Shown here piece by piece: positions 25,981 to 36,007 of a DNA stretch of 64,000 nt; within the stretch, counting starts at the first letter, position 1; every line of letters starts with the position of its first letter. A model generated the notes under the pieces. It was given only the letters and a program-made list of their open reading frames with translations, made no database searches and had not been told where the DNA came from. A program made the position numbers and the translations under genes. This DNA is from DASUAS01 sp963750045 (GTDB lineage Bacteria; Actinomycetota; Acidimicrobiia; IMCC26256; DASPTH01): positions 505,634 to 569,633 of the forward strand of contig CAVVPD010000003.1 of assembly GCA_963750045.1 (NCBI GenBank), read 5' to 3'.

Positions 25981-27262
25981 TCAGCCCCGCGCGCTCGCGT
26001 CGGAGCTCGTGGTGGCGGCCCATCATCTCGACCGCCTTGCGCTGCAGATCGGCGGGCGGGTCGGGCAGGAGCACGGGACCGTGCTCCCGGCTCGGCAGCA
26101 TCACCGTGGCATTCGCCGGCGCGGTGACGACGTCGCGCTGGTTGGTGGCCCGGAACTCGACGTCGACGAGACACCGGCCGTCCTCGACGCGCTTGCCCGT
26201 GACCTCGCCGGTGATCACGTGGGCGTCGCCGACGTAGTTGAACTTGCGCATCTCGTCGTGCTGGCGGAAGAGCCAGCCGTCGTCCCCGATCCAGTCAGTG
26301 AGGTAGTGGGTGAGCCAGCACTCGCGGATCACCGCGTAGTCGTAGGCCATCGGGTTGCCGATCGCCTGGGCCCAGTCGCTCTCCCAGTGCACCCGCTGCG
26401 ACACGTCGGGGATGCCGGCCGCGTTCTTGATGTAGAACTTCGGGATCCGCTGCCGGTTCTTGTAGCCGATGCGCGACGACGAGATGTTGTAGGGCGCGAA
26501 GCCGTACCCGCCGGCGTGGAAGCACACGATCTCGGTGAGCGTGAGCGGCCCCTTGGCCATCTTGGGGAGCTCCTCGCCGACCTCGACGTCCTCGAAGTAC
26601 CGCGTCCGTGCTCCCCGGGCCTGTTCGGACGCGTAGATCTCGTCCAGCGCGGCGATCTGCTCGTCGGTGTAGGTCGCCGGCTCGATGTCGGCGTACTTGC
26701 CCTTGTCGCGCGCGGTCTTGCGCTCCGTGTGGATCATGAGCACGCGGTTCACCTGCACGATCTCGGCGCGCTGGTTCATGCGCACCGTCCGGGACACGCG
26801 GATCACCGAGCGCTCGGCGAACTCCGACTTCTTCACCTCGGTCGACTCGATCCCGCCGAAGCTGAACAGCTCGTCGCCCGGAAGCAGCGGCCGGTACCAC
26901 TCGGTGCTCTGGCCCGAGACGAACACGTGGATGCCGGCGAAGACCCCCCGCGTCGCCGTGCGGATCTCCTCCGGGATGCGGTCGCCCTCGAGCGACGACC
27001 CCATCGCGATCCCCATCATCGGTGGCGCGATCGGGGTGCCCCAGCGAGTCGTCGGTCCGTGGTCCTCGTCGACGAAGAGCGGGTTGTCGTCGCCGTAGCC
27101 GCGGGCGAAGTTGCGGATCGCGTCGGGCGTCAGCACCTTGTAGAACTCGCGCCCGCCCCGGGCCGCGTCGACCCCGACGAGGAGCTTCGAGCGCTCGATG
27201 TCCTCGTCGGTGATGCGGTAGGAGATCTCGCGTTCGATCTCTTCCTGCATGTCGGCCATCAT
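25981..27262 (-). CDS. Bifunctional MaoC-like / FAS1-type dehydratase domain protein
   Basis: About 427 residues, two hotdog units. The first has ATRGVFAGIHVFVSGQ near residue 105 and WYRPLLPGDEL. The second begins near residue 215 with RYFEDVEVGEELP and has FHAGGYGFAPYN. It probably hydrates or dehydrates an enoyl-CoA. The open frame runs on to 25679 across the convergent ligase, which is unlikely. Dropping one G from the GGGG run just before gives a stop at 25981-25983, directly after the ligase stop, so I end it there. ATGs at 27262, 27259 and 27250 are in frame; GAAGGGA upstream suits the second best. Confidence 0.7.
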
Positions 27263-27323
27263 GGGTCCCTTCGCCGGAGTTGCGGAGTATACAGGTCAAT
27301 ATTTTCGGGTGACGGGGGCACTG

Positions 27324-28918
27324 GTGACGACGACTGAGGGCTTGGTGCCGTCGACGGGGCGACCGCGCCTCCCGGTCGGCGCGCAGACCATCCCCGAGGC
27401 GCTCACCGTGGCCCGGGCGCGGACGCCTGACGCCGAGGCGCTCGTCGGCCGTCACGCGCGCCTGACCTTCGGCGAGCTCGACGACCAGGTGCGCCGGGCG
27501 GCGGCGGGGCTCGCGGCGGCCGGGGTGCAACCGGGCGATCGCGTCGCCGGGTCGATGGCCAACCATCCCGAGCTGGTCGTCGCCTTCCTCGCCGCCATGC
27601 ACCTCGGCGCGATCTGGGTCGGGATCAACCGGGCGCTCACCCTGGCCGAGCAGCGGTACCTGCTGGAAGACGCGGGCGCGGCGGTCTTCGTCGGCGACCA
27701 CTCCACCACTGCCGAGATCGACGCGGCACGGGCCGAGCTCCCCGACCTGCGGATGGTGCTCGACGCCGAGCCGGGTGACGCCACGACGTCGTGGGCCCGG
27801 ATGCTGCGCGCCGCCGATCCCGCCGACGCGCCCGACGCCGGCGACGTCGACCCCTTCGGTCCCGCCGCCATCGCCTACACGAGCGGCACCACCGGCCGAC
27901 CGAAGGGGGTGGTGCACAGCCAGCACAACCTGCTGCTCGTCGGCGCGGTCGCGATCGTGAACCAGCCGTCGCCCGAGGGGCGCATCGGCGTGGTGCTCCC
28001 GCTCACCATCCTCAACCTCATGATCCTCGGACCGGTCAGCGCGCTGCAGCTGGGGTGGTGCCTCGTGTGCATCGACCGCATCGACCCGGTCGGCCTGGCC
28101 ACGTGGATCCGCGACGAGCGGGTGAGCAGCATGTCGGCCGTCCCCACCACGATCCACGACCTGCTCACGCATCCCGACGTCTCGCCCGACGACCTCGCCA
28201 CCCTGACCCGGCCGGGCTCGGGCGGGGGCGCGACACCGGAGAGCTTCCGCCGGCTCTACCAGGCACGCTTCGGCAAGCGGCTCACGACGGGTTACGGGCT
28301 CACCGAGGCGCCGACCGCGGTCACCGTCGAGGATCCCGAGCTGCCGGCCGTGCCCGACGGGTCGGGCGCGCGCTCCCCCACGTGTCGGTCACCGTCCGCG
28401 ACGACGACGGCGGCGTGCTGGCCCCGGGCGAGGTGGGTGAGGTGTGCGTCGGCCCCGCCGACGCCGGCGTGTTCGCCGGCGTCTACACCCCGATGCTCGG
28501 CTACTGGAACCGACCCGAGGCGACCGCCGAAGCCCTGCGTGACGGCATCCTCTTCACCGGCGACCTGGGGTACCTCACCGCCGACGGCGACCTGGTGATC
28601 ACCGACCGCAAGGGCGACCTCATCCTGCGCGGCGGCGCCAACGTCTATCCCGCCGAGGTCGAACGGGTGCTGCACGAGGAGCCGCGCGTGGCGGCGTGCG
28701 CGGTGGTCGGTCTCCCCGACGAACGGTTGGGCGAGCGCGTCGCCGCCGCCGTCGTGGTCGCGGGCGGTGAGACGCTCACCCCGGAGGAGCTCCGCGAGCA
28801 CTGCGCCGCTTCGCTCGCCCGGTACAAGATCCCCGAGCGGTTCCTGTTCGTCGACGAGCTCCCGCGCAACGCGATGGGCAAGGTCGTGAAGCGCCTGCTC
28901 GTCCCGAGCTTCGGGTGA
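27324..28918 (+). CDS. Acyl-CoA synthetase, AMP-forming (one frame break)
   Basis: About 531 residues. AYTSGTTGRPKGVVHSQHN near residue 190, GYGLTEAPTAVT near residue 325, ITDRKGDLILRGGANVYPAEVE near residue 430, and LPRNAMGKVVKRL with the adenylation Lys at the end. The frame breaks near 28365 in GGGCGCGCGCTCCCCC: VPDGSG continues one frame over as LPHVSVTVRDDDGGVL, needing one added base. GTG 27324 has a GGGGG SD 5 nt upstream; GTG 27309 is an alternative. The 60-base AT-rich gap upstream holds the divergent promoters, with TATACT a good -10 for the MaoC gene. It is GTGA-coupled to the next gene. Confidence 0.82.
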
Positions 28919-29742
28919 ACGACCGTGCGCCTTTGACCGCAACCAGACGCGCGAGCGACCAGGCCTTCCTCGGGCTGGTCGCCGACGGCCCGACCACCGC
29001 CTCGGTCGAGGTGACCCACAAGCTCATGAGCCCGCGCGGATCGTTCTACGGGGGCGCGGGCCTGGCGATCGTGTGCGCCATGATGGAAGAAGCCACCGAG
29101 CGCGACACGATGTGGAGCACGGTGCAGTTCGTCTCCGGGGCGGAGCACGGCGATCGGCTCGCGTTGCGGACCGAGGTCGTCGCCGCCGGCTACCGGACCT
29201 CGCAGGTGCGCGTCACCGCGCACACCGCGGGACGCGAGGTGTTCACCGCGGTCGGCGCCACCGGCGCCTCCGGCGGTCGAGTGTCCGCGACCTTCGCGAC
29301 GATGCCGACCGTCGACCTCGTCGACGAGTGCGTCCGGGCAGACTGGCCGAGCCCGAGCGTTCGCGCCGAGACCCACTTCGGCACCACGGAGGTGCGCGAG
29401 ACCGTGGTGCACGGCGGCCCCGAAGGTGGCGCGGCACCGAGCATGGCGTTGTGGGCGCGCGTCGAGGGACGGCCCCCGTGGACGCCCGCCATGCTCGGCT
29501 ACGTCGCCGACGTCGTGCCCATGTCGATCCACCGCGCCGTCGGGACCCGCACCCCCGGCGGGATGAGCCTCGACAACTCGTTGCGGGTGGGCCCGACCGC
29601 CGACACCGAATGGGTGCTGCTCGCGCTGCATCCCGAGGCCGCGCACGAGGGCTACGCGCACGGCACCGTCCGCCTCTGGTCGCCGGACGGCGTGCTCATG
29701 GGCACCGCCGCCCAGACCTTCGCGCTCCGGACCCGAGCCTGA
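28915..29742 (+). CDS. Acyl-CoA thioesterase-like double hotdog protein
   Basis: 275 residues. Two hotdog halves: SPRGSFYGGAGLAIVCAMMEEA near residue 40 in the first, and LDNSLRVGP with YAHGTVRLWSPDG in the second. This resembles TesB-type acyl-CoA thioesterases of actinobacteria, which release free acid and CoA. The GTG start at 28915 overlaps the ligase TGA, so ligase and thioesterase, opposing activities, are made together. Proofreading of wrongly activated acids or CoA recycling would fit. Confidence 0.72.
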   Translation: MNDRAPLTATRRASDQAFLGLVADGPTTASVEVTHKLMSPRGSFYGGAGLAIVCAMMEEATERDTMWSTVQFVSGAEHGDRLALRTEVVAAGYRTSQVRVTAHTAGREVFTAVGATGASGGRVSATFATMPTVDLVDECVRADWPSPSVRAETHFGTTEVRETVVHGGPEGGAAPSMALWARVEGRPPWTPAMLGYVADVVPMSIHRAVGTRTPGGMSLDNSLRVGPTADTEWVLLALHPEAAHEGYAHGTVRLWSPDGVLMGTAAQTFALRTRA

Positions 29743-29761
29743 CGGGTCGCGGTCTCGATCG

Positions 29762-30679
29762 CTATCGGACCGCGATGGCGTTGGGTGGCGACGCGACTCC
29801 TCCGGGCATGTTGAGCGGCGCTGAGGTCAGGAACGCGTCGTAGGTGCCGGCGGCGGCGCAGTCGTCGGCGAGCGCGTCGAGGTCCCAGAGCTCACCGAGG
29901 GGAAGGCCGAGCAACGGCAGCAGCATCGTGTGCAAGAACGGTCGCGCCGGCGGGATCACTTCGACCGCCGGGTTGTCGGACGCCACCGCGCTGATGTGCA
30001 GGTCCCACAACACCCCGGGCACGTCGGCCCCCGCGAGTCCCGGCGTGCGCGGTGTGGCCGCGTGCGCTTCGCGCCCGGCGCGGTCGAGCCCGCGGTACCA
30101 CGTGAGGTAGCCGGTACGCACCAACAGCACGTCGCCGGTCTCGATCGGGCTGCCCTGAGCGGCGAGGCACGCGAGCAGGTCGTCGGCCGAGATGGGATCG
30201 GCCGATCCCTGGCGCAGCGGCCGGCCGTCGTGCTCGCGCCAGCGAGCCACGTCGGCGAGCACCGCGCGCCCGACGATCCCGTTCACCGCCCAGTGGTGCA
30301 CGCCGTGCTCGGCGTCGGGCACGCCGCCGTAGTGGCCGTGCTCGCGGTGACCCAGGTGGCGGAAGCCGTCCCACTGCGACGACGACTGCGTGTTCCACCC
30401 GTGATAGATGTCGTCGTGGACCTCGTTCGGCGCGTCGGTGACCTCGTGGCGGAAGGGCTCGCGCCCGAACAGGGTCGGGTCGGGCTGGGTGAGGTCCAGG
30501 TTGAGCCCGAAGGTGCGGCCGGTGCGGATCGACGCCCCCGCCGCCAGGACCCGTGCCGGCGTCAGCAGGTTGAGGGCGCCGAGCACGTCGTGGTCGCCCC
30601 ACACGCCCCAGGAGGAGCCGGGCGGCAGGCCCTCACGGACGGGGAGGTCGGCGTAGGCGGGCAGGGTCGGATCGTCCAC
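29762..30679 (-). CDS. Cyclase-family (kynurenine-formamidase-like) metal hydrolase
   Basis: 305 residues. SSWGVWGDHDVLGALNLL near the N-terminus, SSSQWDGFRHLGH near residue 105 (the metal/active-site block, SxQWDGxxH form of the cyclase family), GRAVLADVARW, and TGDVLLVRTGYL. Family members hydrolyse amide or ring C-N/C-O bonds, typically with Zn or Mn. GTG 30679 is preferred because the family usually starts just before DPTLPAYADLP; the frame is open to 30778. It diverges from the fused ACAD. Confidence 0.75.
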   Translation of the reverse strand: MDDPTLPAYADLPVREGLPPGSSWGVWGDHDVLGALNLLTPARVLAAGASIRTGRTFGLNLDLTQPDPTLFGREPFRHEVTDAPNEVHDDIYHGWNTQSSSQWDGFRHLGHREHGHYGGVPDAEHGVHHWAVNGIVGRAVLADVARWREHDGRPLRQGSADPISADDLLACLAAQGSPIETGDVLLVRTGYLTWYRGLDRAGREAHAATPRTPGLAGADVPGVLWDLHISAVASDNPAVEVIPPARPFLHTMLLPLLGLPLGELWDLDALADDCAAAGTYDAFLTSAPLNMPGGVASPPNAIAVR

Positions 30680-30804
30680 GACCGAATCATCGCGCGCCGT
30701 TGTGCCGAGCGCATCGGGCACGGATAGGTTGGCGAGCAGCTGCTTCTCGGGCCGCGCCACGTTCGGCCACTCTCGCACGCCACGCCATCCTCTGGAGGAC
30801 CGTC

Positions 30805-32923
30805 ATGGCCATCGCGATCTCCGACGACCACCTCGAGCTCGAGGGGGTCGCGACCGCGTTCCTCGAGCGCACCGGCGCCCGGGCCGAGGCGCGTTCGTTG
30901 CTCGACGCCCCCGAGGAGGCGCTTCCCCTGGCGTGGAAGGAGATGGCCGACCTGGGTTGGCTCGGGCTGCACGTCCCCGAGGCCCACGGCGGCTCCGGCT
31001 TCGGGTTCTCCGAGCTGGTCGTGGTGCTCGAGGCCCTCGGCGCCGCAGTCGCGCCGGGCCCGTTCCTGCCCACGGTGTGGGCGTCGGCGGTCATCGCCGC
31101 GTGCGGGACCGACGCGGCAGCAGTCCAACTTCCTCCCCGGCCTCGCCGACGGGTCGGTGCGCGGCGCGGTCGGGACCGACGAGCGCAGCGCCCTCGTCCT
31201 CGGGGCCGGCCTCGCCGAGCTGTTCCTCGTTGCGCGCGGAGAAGACCTGGTGGTCGCGACGCGCGACGACGTCGAGATCGCCGTTCCTGCCAACACCGAC
31301 GCCACCCGGCGCGCGGGCACCGTGCGTCTCGTCGGCTCGCCCGCCGAGGACCGCGTCCTGCCCGGCGCACGCGCCACCGCAGTCACCATCGGACGCCTGC
31401 TCGCCGCCGCCGAGGCATCGGGCGGCGCACACCTGTGCGTGACCATGGCGAGCGACTACGCGAAGGTGCGCGAGCAGTTCGGCCGTGTGATCGGCGTGTT
31501 CCAGGCGGTGAAGCACCAGGCCGCCGACATGCTCGTCGCCGCGCAGCTCGCCACCGCCGCGGTGTGGGACGCCGCGCGCACCGAACCCGGCACCCCCGAG
31601 TTCGAGCTCGCGGTCGACGTCGCAGCGGTGCAGGGACTGCCCGCGTTCGTCATGTGCGCCGAGAAGAACATCCAGCTCCACGGCGGCATCGGCTTCACGT
31701 GGGAGCACGACGCCCACATCATCCTGAAACGTGCGGTCGCGCTCGCCGCGCTGTTCGGCCCCGTCGGCGCCATCGAGGCCGACGTCACCCGCCTCGCCGC
31801 GGCCGGCGTGGTGGGCGCGCACGCGGTCGAGCTCCCGCCCGAGGCCGAGGTCTTCCGCGCCGAGGTCCGCGCGTTCATCGAGAACTACCAGGGGCTGCCC
31901 GACGACGCCCGGCTCGAGGTGTTCCTCGACTCGGGCTACGCGCTCGCGCACTGGCCGAAGCCGTGGGGCCGCGCGGCCGGCGCGGTGGAGCAGCTCGTGG
32001 TCGACGAGGAGCTGCGCGCCGCCGGTGTCCGCCGGCCCGAGTACGGCATCGGCGGGTGGATCATCCAGACCCTCACCCAGCACGCCGATCCCGACCAGAT
32101 CGAGCGGTGGGTCCGGCCCAGCCTCGAGCACGAGTACGTCTGGTGCCAGCTGTTCAGCGAGCCCGGCGCCGGTTCCGACGCCGCCGGGATCCGCACGCGC
32201 GCGACCAAGGTCGACGGCGGGTGGGTCGTCAACGGTCAGAAGGTGTGGACGAGCGGCGCCGCGTCCTGCAACCGTGGCTTCGCCACCGTGCGCACCGACC
32301 CCGACAAGCCCAAGCACGACGGCATCACCATGATGGTGATCGACCTGCATGCCAGCGGCGTCGAGGTCCGGCCGCTGCGCGAGGCGAGCGGCGGCGAGAT
32401 GTTCTGCGAGGTGTTCTTCGACGACGTGTTCGTGCCGGACGAGGACGTGGTGGGTCCGGTCGACGGCGGGTGGCGCGTGGCCCGCTCGACGCTCGGGAAC
32501 GAACGGGTGAGCATCGGCGGGGGCTCGGTCGGCGATCCGCTGTTCGACCTCCTCGACCTCTACCACCGCCACGCCGACGGCGACGCCGCCGCCGCGCAGG
32601 CGATCGGTCGGCTCCTCGCCGAGCGTCGGGGGATGCGCCTCCTCAACCTCCGCTCGGCCGAACGCGCGGTGGCCGGAGCCGAACCGGGGCCCGAGGGCAA
32701 CGTGGCCAAGCTGCTGAGCGCCGAGCACACCCAGCGGGTGGCGGCGCTCGGCCTGCGACTCATCGGGCCCGCCGGCGCGCTCACCGAGGGCCCCGACGCC
32801 GGGGTTCCCGCGACCGAGGTGTTCGCCCGTTGCCTGTCGATCGCGGGCGGCACGTCGGAGATCGTCCGCAGCCAGATCGGCGAGCGGCTCCTCGGTCTCC
32901 CCCGCGACCCCCTGCTGCGCTGA
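30805..32923 (+). CDS. Fused double acyl-CoA dehydrogenase (beta-type plus alpha-type; one frame break)
   Basis: About 705 residues with two complete ACAD units. The N-terminal unit (residues 1-350) has HVPEAHGGSGFGFSEL, REQFGRVIGVFQAVKHQAADM and QLHGGIGFTWEHDAHI, as in the split beta subunit at 14330-15493. The C-terminal unit has FSEPGAGSDAAGIRT and SIAGGTSEIVRSQIGERLLG, as in alpha subunits. This resembles the large fused FadE34/ChsE3-type enzymes that act on steroid side-chain CoA esters. Near 31112 one extra base separates ACGTDA from QQSNFLPGLADG. SD GGAGG at 30794-30798 fits ATG 30805. Confidence 0.85.
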
Positions 32924-32969
32924 TCGCGCGCTTGGGCGCGCCGACGGAGCCGTCTGCCATGCTCTGGCC

Positions 32970-33990
32970 ATGACGTCGACCGCCCCCTCCACCAAGCCGC
33001 TCCCTCCCGTCGAGCAGGTACGACCGGGGTTGTGGAGCATCCCGGTGCCGCTCCCCATCCCGCTGCGCTACGTGTTCGTGTACGCGTTCGAGACCGACCG
33101 CGGCCCCTTCATCGTCGACGCGGGATGGAACACCGACGACGCCTTCGACGGCCTGAGTGCCGGGCTGGAGCACGCCGGCTTCTCGATGGCCGACGTGCAG
33201 GGCGTGATGGTCACCCACATCCACCCCGACCACTACGGGCTCGCCGGGAGGGTCCGTGAGAGCTCGGACGCGTGGATCGCGCTGCACCCCGCCGACGCCA
33301 AGCTCATCCACGACCGCTACGAGGAGCCGACCGACCTGCTCGAGCGCATGGGCGGCATGCTGCGGCGCCTCGGCGCACCACCCGAAGAGCTCGAGGCGCT
33401 GCGCAACGCGTCCATGCCCGTGCGCCCGTTCGTCGACTTCGTGGACCCCGACGTGCTCATGGAGGACGGTGACCGGCCCGACATGCCCGGGTGGGACCTC
33501 ACCGCGGTGTGGACCCCGGGCCACTCCCCCGGGCACCTCTGCTTCTGGGAGGCGACCAACCGGCTCATGCTCACCGGCGACTGCGTGCTGCCGCGCATCA
33601 CGCCGAACATCAACCTGAACCCCCAGACCGAGCCCGACCCCCTCGGCGACTACCTGCGGTCCTTGGAGAAGCTCGCCGAGTTCGACGCCGAGGAGGCGCT
33701 CCCCGCCCACGAGTGGCGCTACGTCGGCCACCACGCCCGCCTGCTCGAGATCCGCGCGCACCACGAGCAGCGGTTCCTCGAGATCATCGACGCGGTGCGC
33801 GACGGCCACGACACCGCGTGGGCGGTCGCGCCCCGCATGGACTGGTCGCGACCGTGGAACCAGCTCGACGGCTTCATGCGCCGCTCCGCGATCGGCGAAG
33901 CGTTCGCGCACCTGCGCCGCGCTCGTCGTGCGCGGAGTGCTCGACGAGACCGAAGGCGAGCCGTCGCGCTGGAAGCTGGCGGGGGCGTGA
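32970..33990 (+). CDS. Metallo-beta-lactamase-fold hydrolase (one frame break)
   Basis: About 339 residues. MVTHIHPDHYGLAG near residue 80 is the HxHxDH metal motif. TPGHSPGHLCFWE near residue 185 and LMLTGDCVLP supply further ligands. The C-terminal part is helical. Glyoxalase II/thioesterase-like family, so hydrolysis of an acyl-CoA or other thioester is a reasonable guess. Near 33918 there is one extra C: FAHLR continues in the next frame as ALVVRGVLDETEGEPSRWKL and stops at 33988-33990. Uncorrected, the frame reads straight into the crotonase and simulates a 614-residue fusion. Confidence 0.8.
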
Positions 33991-34814
33991 GCCCCTCCAC
34001 CAGATCGGACCCCGACGCACCGGTGCTGTGCACGGTCGCGGACGGGGTCGCCACGGTGACCCTCAACCGGCCCGACCGGATGAACGCGTGGACCCACGCC
34101 ATGGAGGTCATGTACTTCGACCTCGTCGACGATCTCGACGACGACCCCGACGTGCGCGCGGTGGTGCTCACCGGTGCCGGGCGGGGATTCTGTCCCGGGC
34201 TCGACGTCGGCGACCTCGCCGATCGCACCCAGGGCGTCGCCGGCCAGGAAGGCGTCGCGCGCCCGATCACCTACGCACGCGTGCTGCGCAAGCCGTTGCT
34301 CGCCGCGGTCAACGGCGGGTGCGCCGGCATCGGCCTGGTGCAGATCCTCGTCGCGGACCTGCGCTTCGCGGCCGCCGGCGCCAAGATCGCGACCGCGTTC
34401 ACCCGGCGCGGCCTGGTCGCGGAGTTCGGCTCCTCGTGGATGTTGCCGCGCGTCGTCGGCGCGGGGAACGCCATGGACCTCCTGCTCTCCGGACGCGCCG
34501 TCACCGCCGAGGAGGCGCGGGAGATGGGGCTCGTGAACCGGGTCTACCCGGCCGACCAACTGCTCCCCGCCGCGCAGGCCTACGCCCGCGACCTCGCCAC
34601 CCACTGCTCACCGCTCGCCATGCAGGCGGTCAAGGCCCAGGTGGCGGCGGACTGGACCCGCGGGCTCGAGACGTCCCAGGAGGAGGCGCTGCGCCTGGTC
34701 AAGGAACCCGCCCGTCGGCCCGACTTCCGCGAAGGCGTCGCGTCCTACGCCGAGCGGCGACCACCCGAGTTCCCCCGCTCCCGCCTCGGGGTCGGGATGG
34801 CTAGGTATTCGTGA
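33987..34814 (+). CDS. Enoyl-CoA hydratase/isomerase family
   Basis: 275 residues. VTLNRPDRMNAWTHAM near residue 20, AAVNGGCAGIGLVQILVADLR near residue 105 (oxyanion hole), and RRGLVAEFGSSWMLPRVVG near residue 137, the EFGSSW form found in several crotonases here rather than PGAGG. The GTG at 33987 overlaps the corrected stop of the MBL gene (GTGA), and its own stop overlaps the next GTG (34811). A very similar protein is encoded at 49179-49996. Confidence 0.82.
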   Translation: MSPSTRSDPDAPVLCTVADGVATVTLNRPDRMNAWTHAMEVMYFDLVDDLDDDPDVRAVVLTGAGRGFCPGLDVGDLADRTQGVAGQEGVARPITYARVLRKPLLAAVNGGCAGIGLVQILVADLRFAAAGAKIATAFTRRGLVAEFGSSWMLPRVVGAGNAMDLLLSGRAVTAEEAREMGLVNRVYPADQLLPAAQAYARDLATHCSPLAMQAVKAQVAADWTRGLETSQEEALRLVKEPARRPDFREGVASYAERRPPEFPRSRLGVGMARYS

Positions 34815-36007
34815 ACCTCTTGACCGGTATGGAGCTCGCCGACACCCCCGAGCAGGCACGGACCCGGGAGGAGATCCGCGACTGGCTGGGCGAGCACCTC
34901 GTCGGCGAGTTCGCCCGCCACCCCGGGGTGGGGGGGCCGACCGACGACTCGTACTGGGACCTGCGCCTGGCGTGGGAACGCGAGCTCGTCGCGGGCGGCT
35001 GGCTCGGCATCACCTGGCCGGTCGAGTACGGCGGCCAGGGCGGCAGCCTCGACCGTGAGCTCGTGTTCCTCGAGGAGCACTTCCGCGCCCGGGCCCCCTA
35101 CTGGGTCGGCGTGCACGGGCGCGACCTCTTCGGCCCGACGCTGCTGCACGCGGGCACCGCCGAGCAGAAGGCCCGGTTCCTGCCGCGCATCATGGCCACC
35201 GAGGAGATGTGGGGGCAGGGATTCAGCGAACCCGAGGCCGGATCCGACCTCGGCGGCGTGCGGACCCGAGCCGTGCGCGAGGGCGCCGACTGGGTGGTGA
35301 ACGGCCAGAAGATCTGGATGACCTTCGGGCACCGTGCCGACTGGCTCTACGTGCTCTGCCGCACCGACCCCGACGCGCCCAAGCACCGGGGCGTGTCGTT
35401 GCTGCTGCTCTCCGCGGACCAACCCGGAGTCGACATCCGCCCGATCCGCAACCTCGCGGGCGGTGAGGAGTTCGCCGAGGTGTTCTTCACCGACGCCCGC
35501 ACCGACGCCGACTTGGTCGTCGGTCCGGTCAACGGGGGTTGGGGCGTGGTGATGGGGACCGTCGGCACCGAGCGCGGCACGACCGTGCTGCCGTACCAGG
35601 CCGCGTTCGAGCGGCAGCTGCACGAGCTGGTGGCGGCGCTCCAGGCGCGCGGGCGCACCCGCGACCCGGTGGTCCGTCAACGGTTGGCACGGGCATGGAT
35701 CGGACTGCAGCTGAACCGCCACAACAACGCGCGCATGCTCACTCGCCTCGTACGAGACGGTGAGCTCGGCCCGGAGGCGTCCTTGTCGAAGCTGTTCTGG
35801 TCGCACTGGCACCGCGACCTGGGCGTGTTGATGATGGACGTGCTCGGCGCCGACACGATGATCGTGGGCGACGAGTACGCGCTCGACCCGTTCCAGAGCG
35901 TCTTCCTCAACTCGCGCGCGGAGACGATCTACGGCGGCACCAGCGAGATCCAGCGCAACATCGTCGCCGAGCGCGTCCTCGGCCTGCCGAGGGAGCCCCG
36001 CCGGTGA
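34811..36007 (+). CDS. Acyl-CoA dehydrogenase
   Basis: 398 residues. WPVEYGGQGGSLDRE near residue 77, QGFSEPEAGSDLGGVRTRA near residue 135, and IYGGTSEIQRNIVAERVLGLP at the C-terminus. The Glu of the MCAD YEGT motif is Gly. It oxidises an acyl-CoA with FAD. GTG 34811 overlaps the crotonase stop, and its stop overlaps the LLM start (GTGA), so MBL, crotonase, ACAD and LLM form one tightly coupled set. Confidence 0.88.
   Translation: MNLLTGMELADTPEQARTREEIRDWLGEHLVGEFARHPGVGGPTDDSYWDLRLAWERELVAGGWLGITWPVEYGGQGGSLDRELVFLEEHFRARAPYWVGVHGRDLFGPTLLHAGTAEQKARFLPRIMATEEMWGQGFSEPEAGSDLGGVRTRAVREGADWVVNGQKIWMTFGHRADWLYVLCRTDPDAPKHRGVSLLLLSADQPGVDIRPIRNLAGGEEFAEVFFTDARTDADLVVGPVNGGWGVVMGTVGTERGTTVLPYQAAFERQLHELVAALQARGRTRDPVVRQRLARAWIGLQLNRHNNARMLTRLVRDGELGPEASLSKLFWSHWHRDLGVLMMDVLGADTMIVGDEYALDPFQSVFLNSRAETIYGGTSEIQRNIVAERVLGLPREPRR

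Noticed and set aside
31091..33058. 655-codon open frame on the minus strand
   Set aside because: Antisense to the fused ACAD; no motifs, biased shadow composition.
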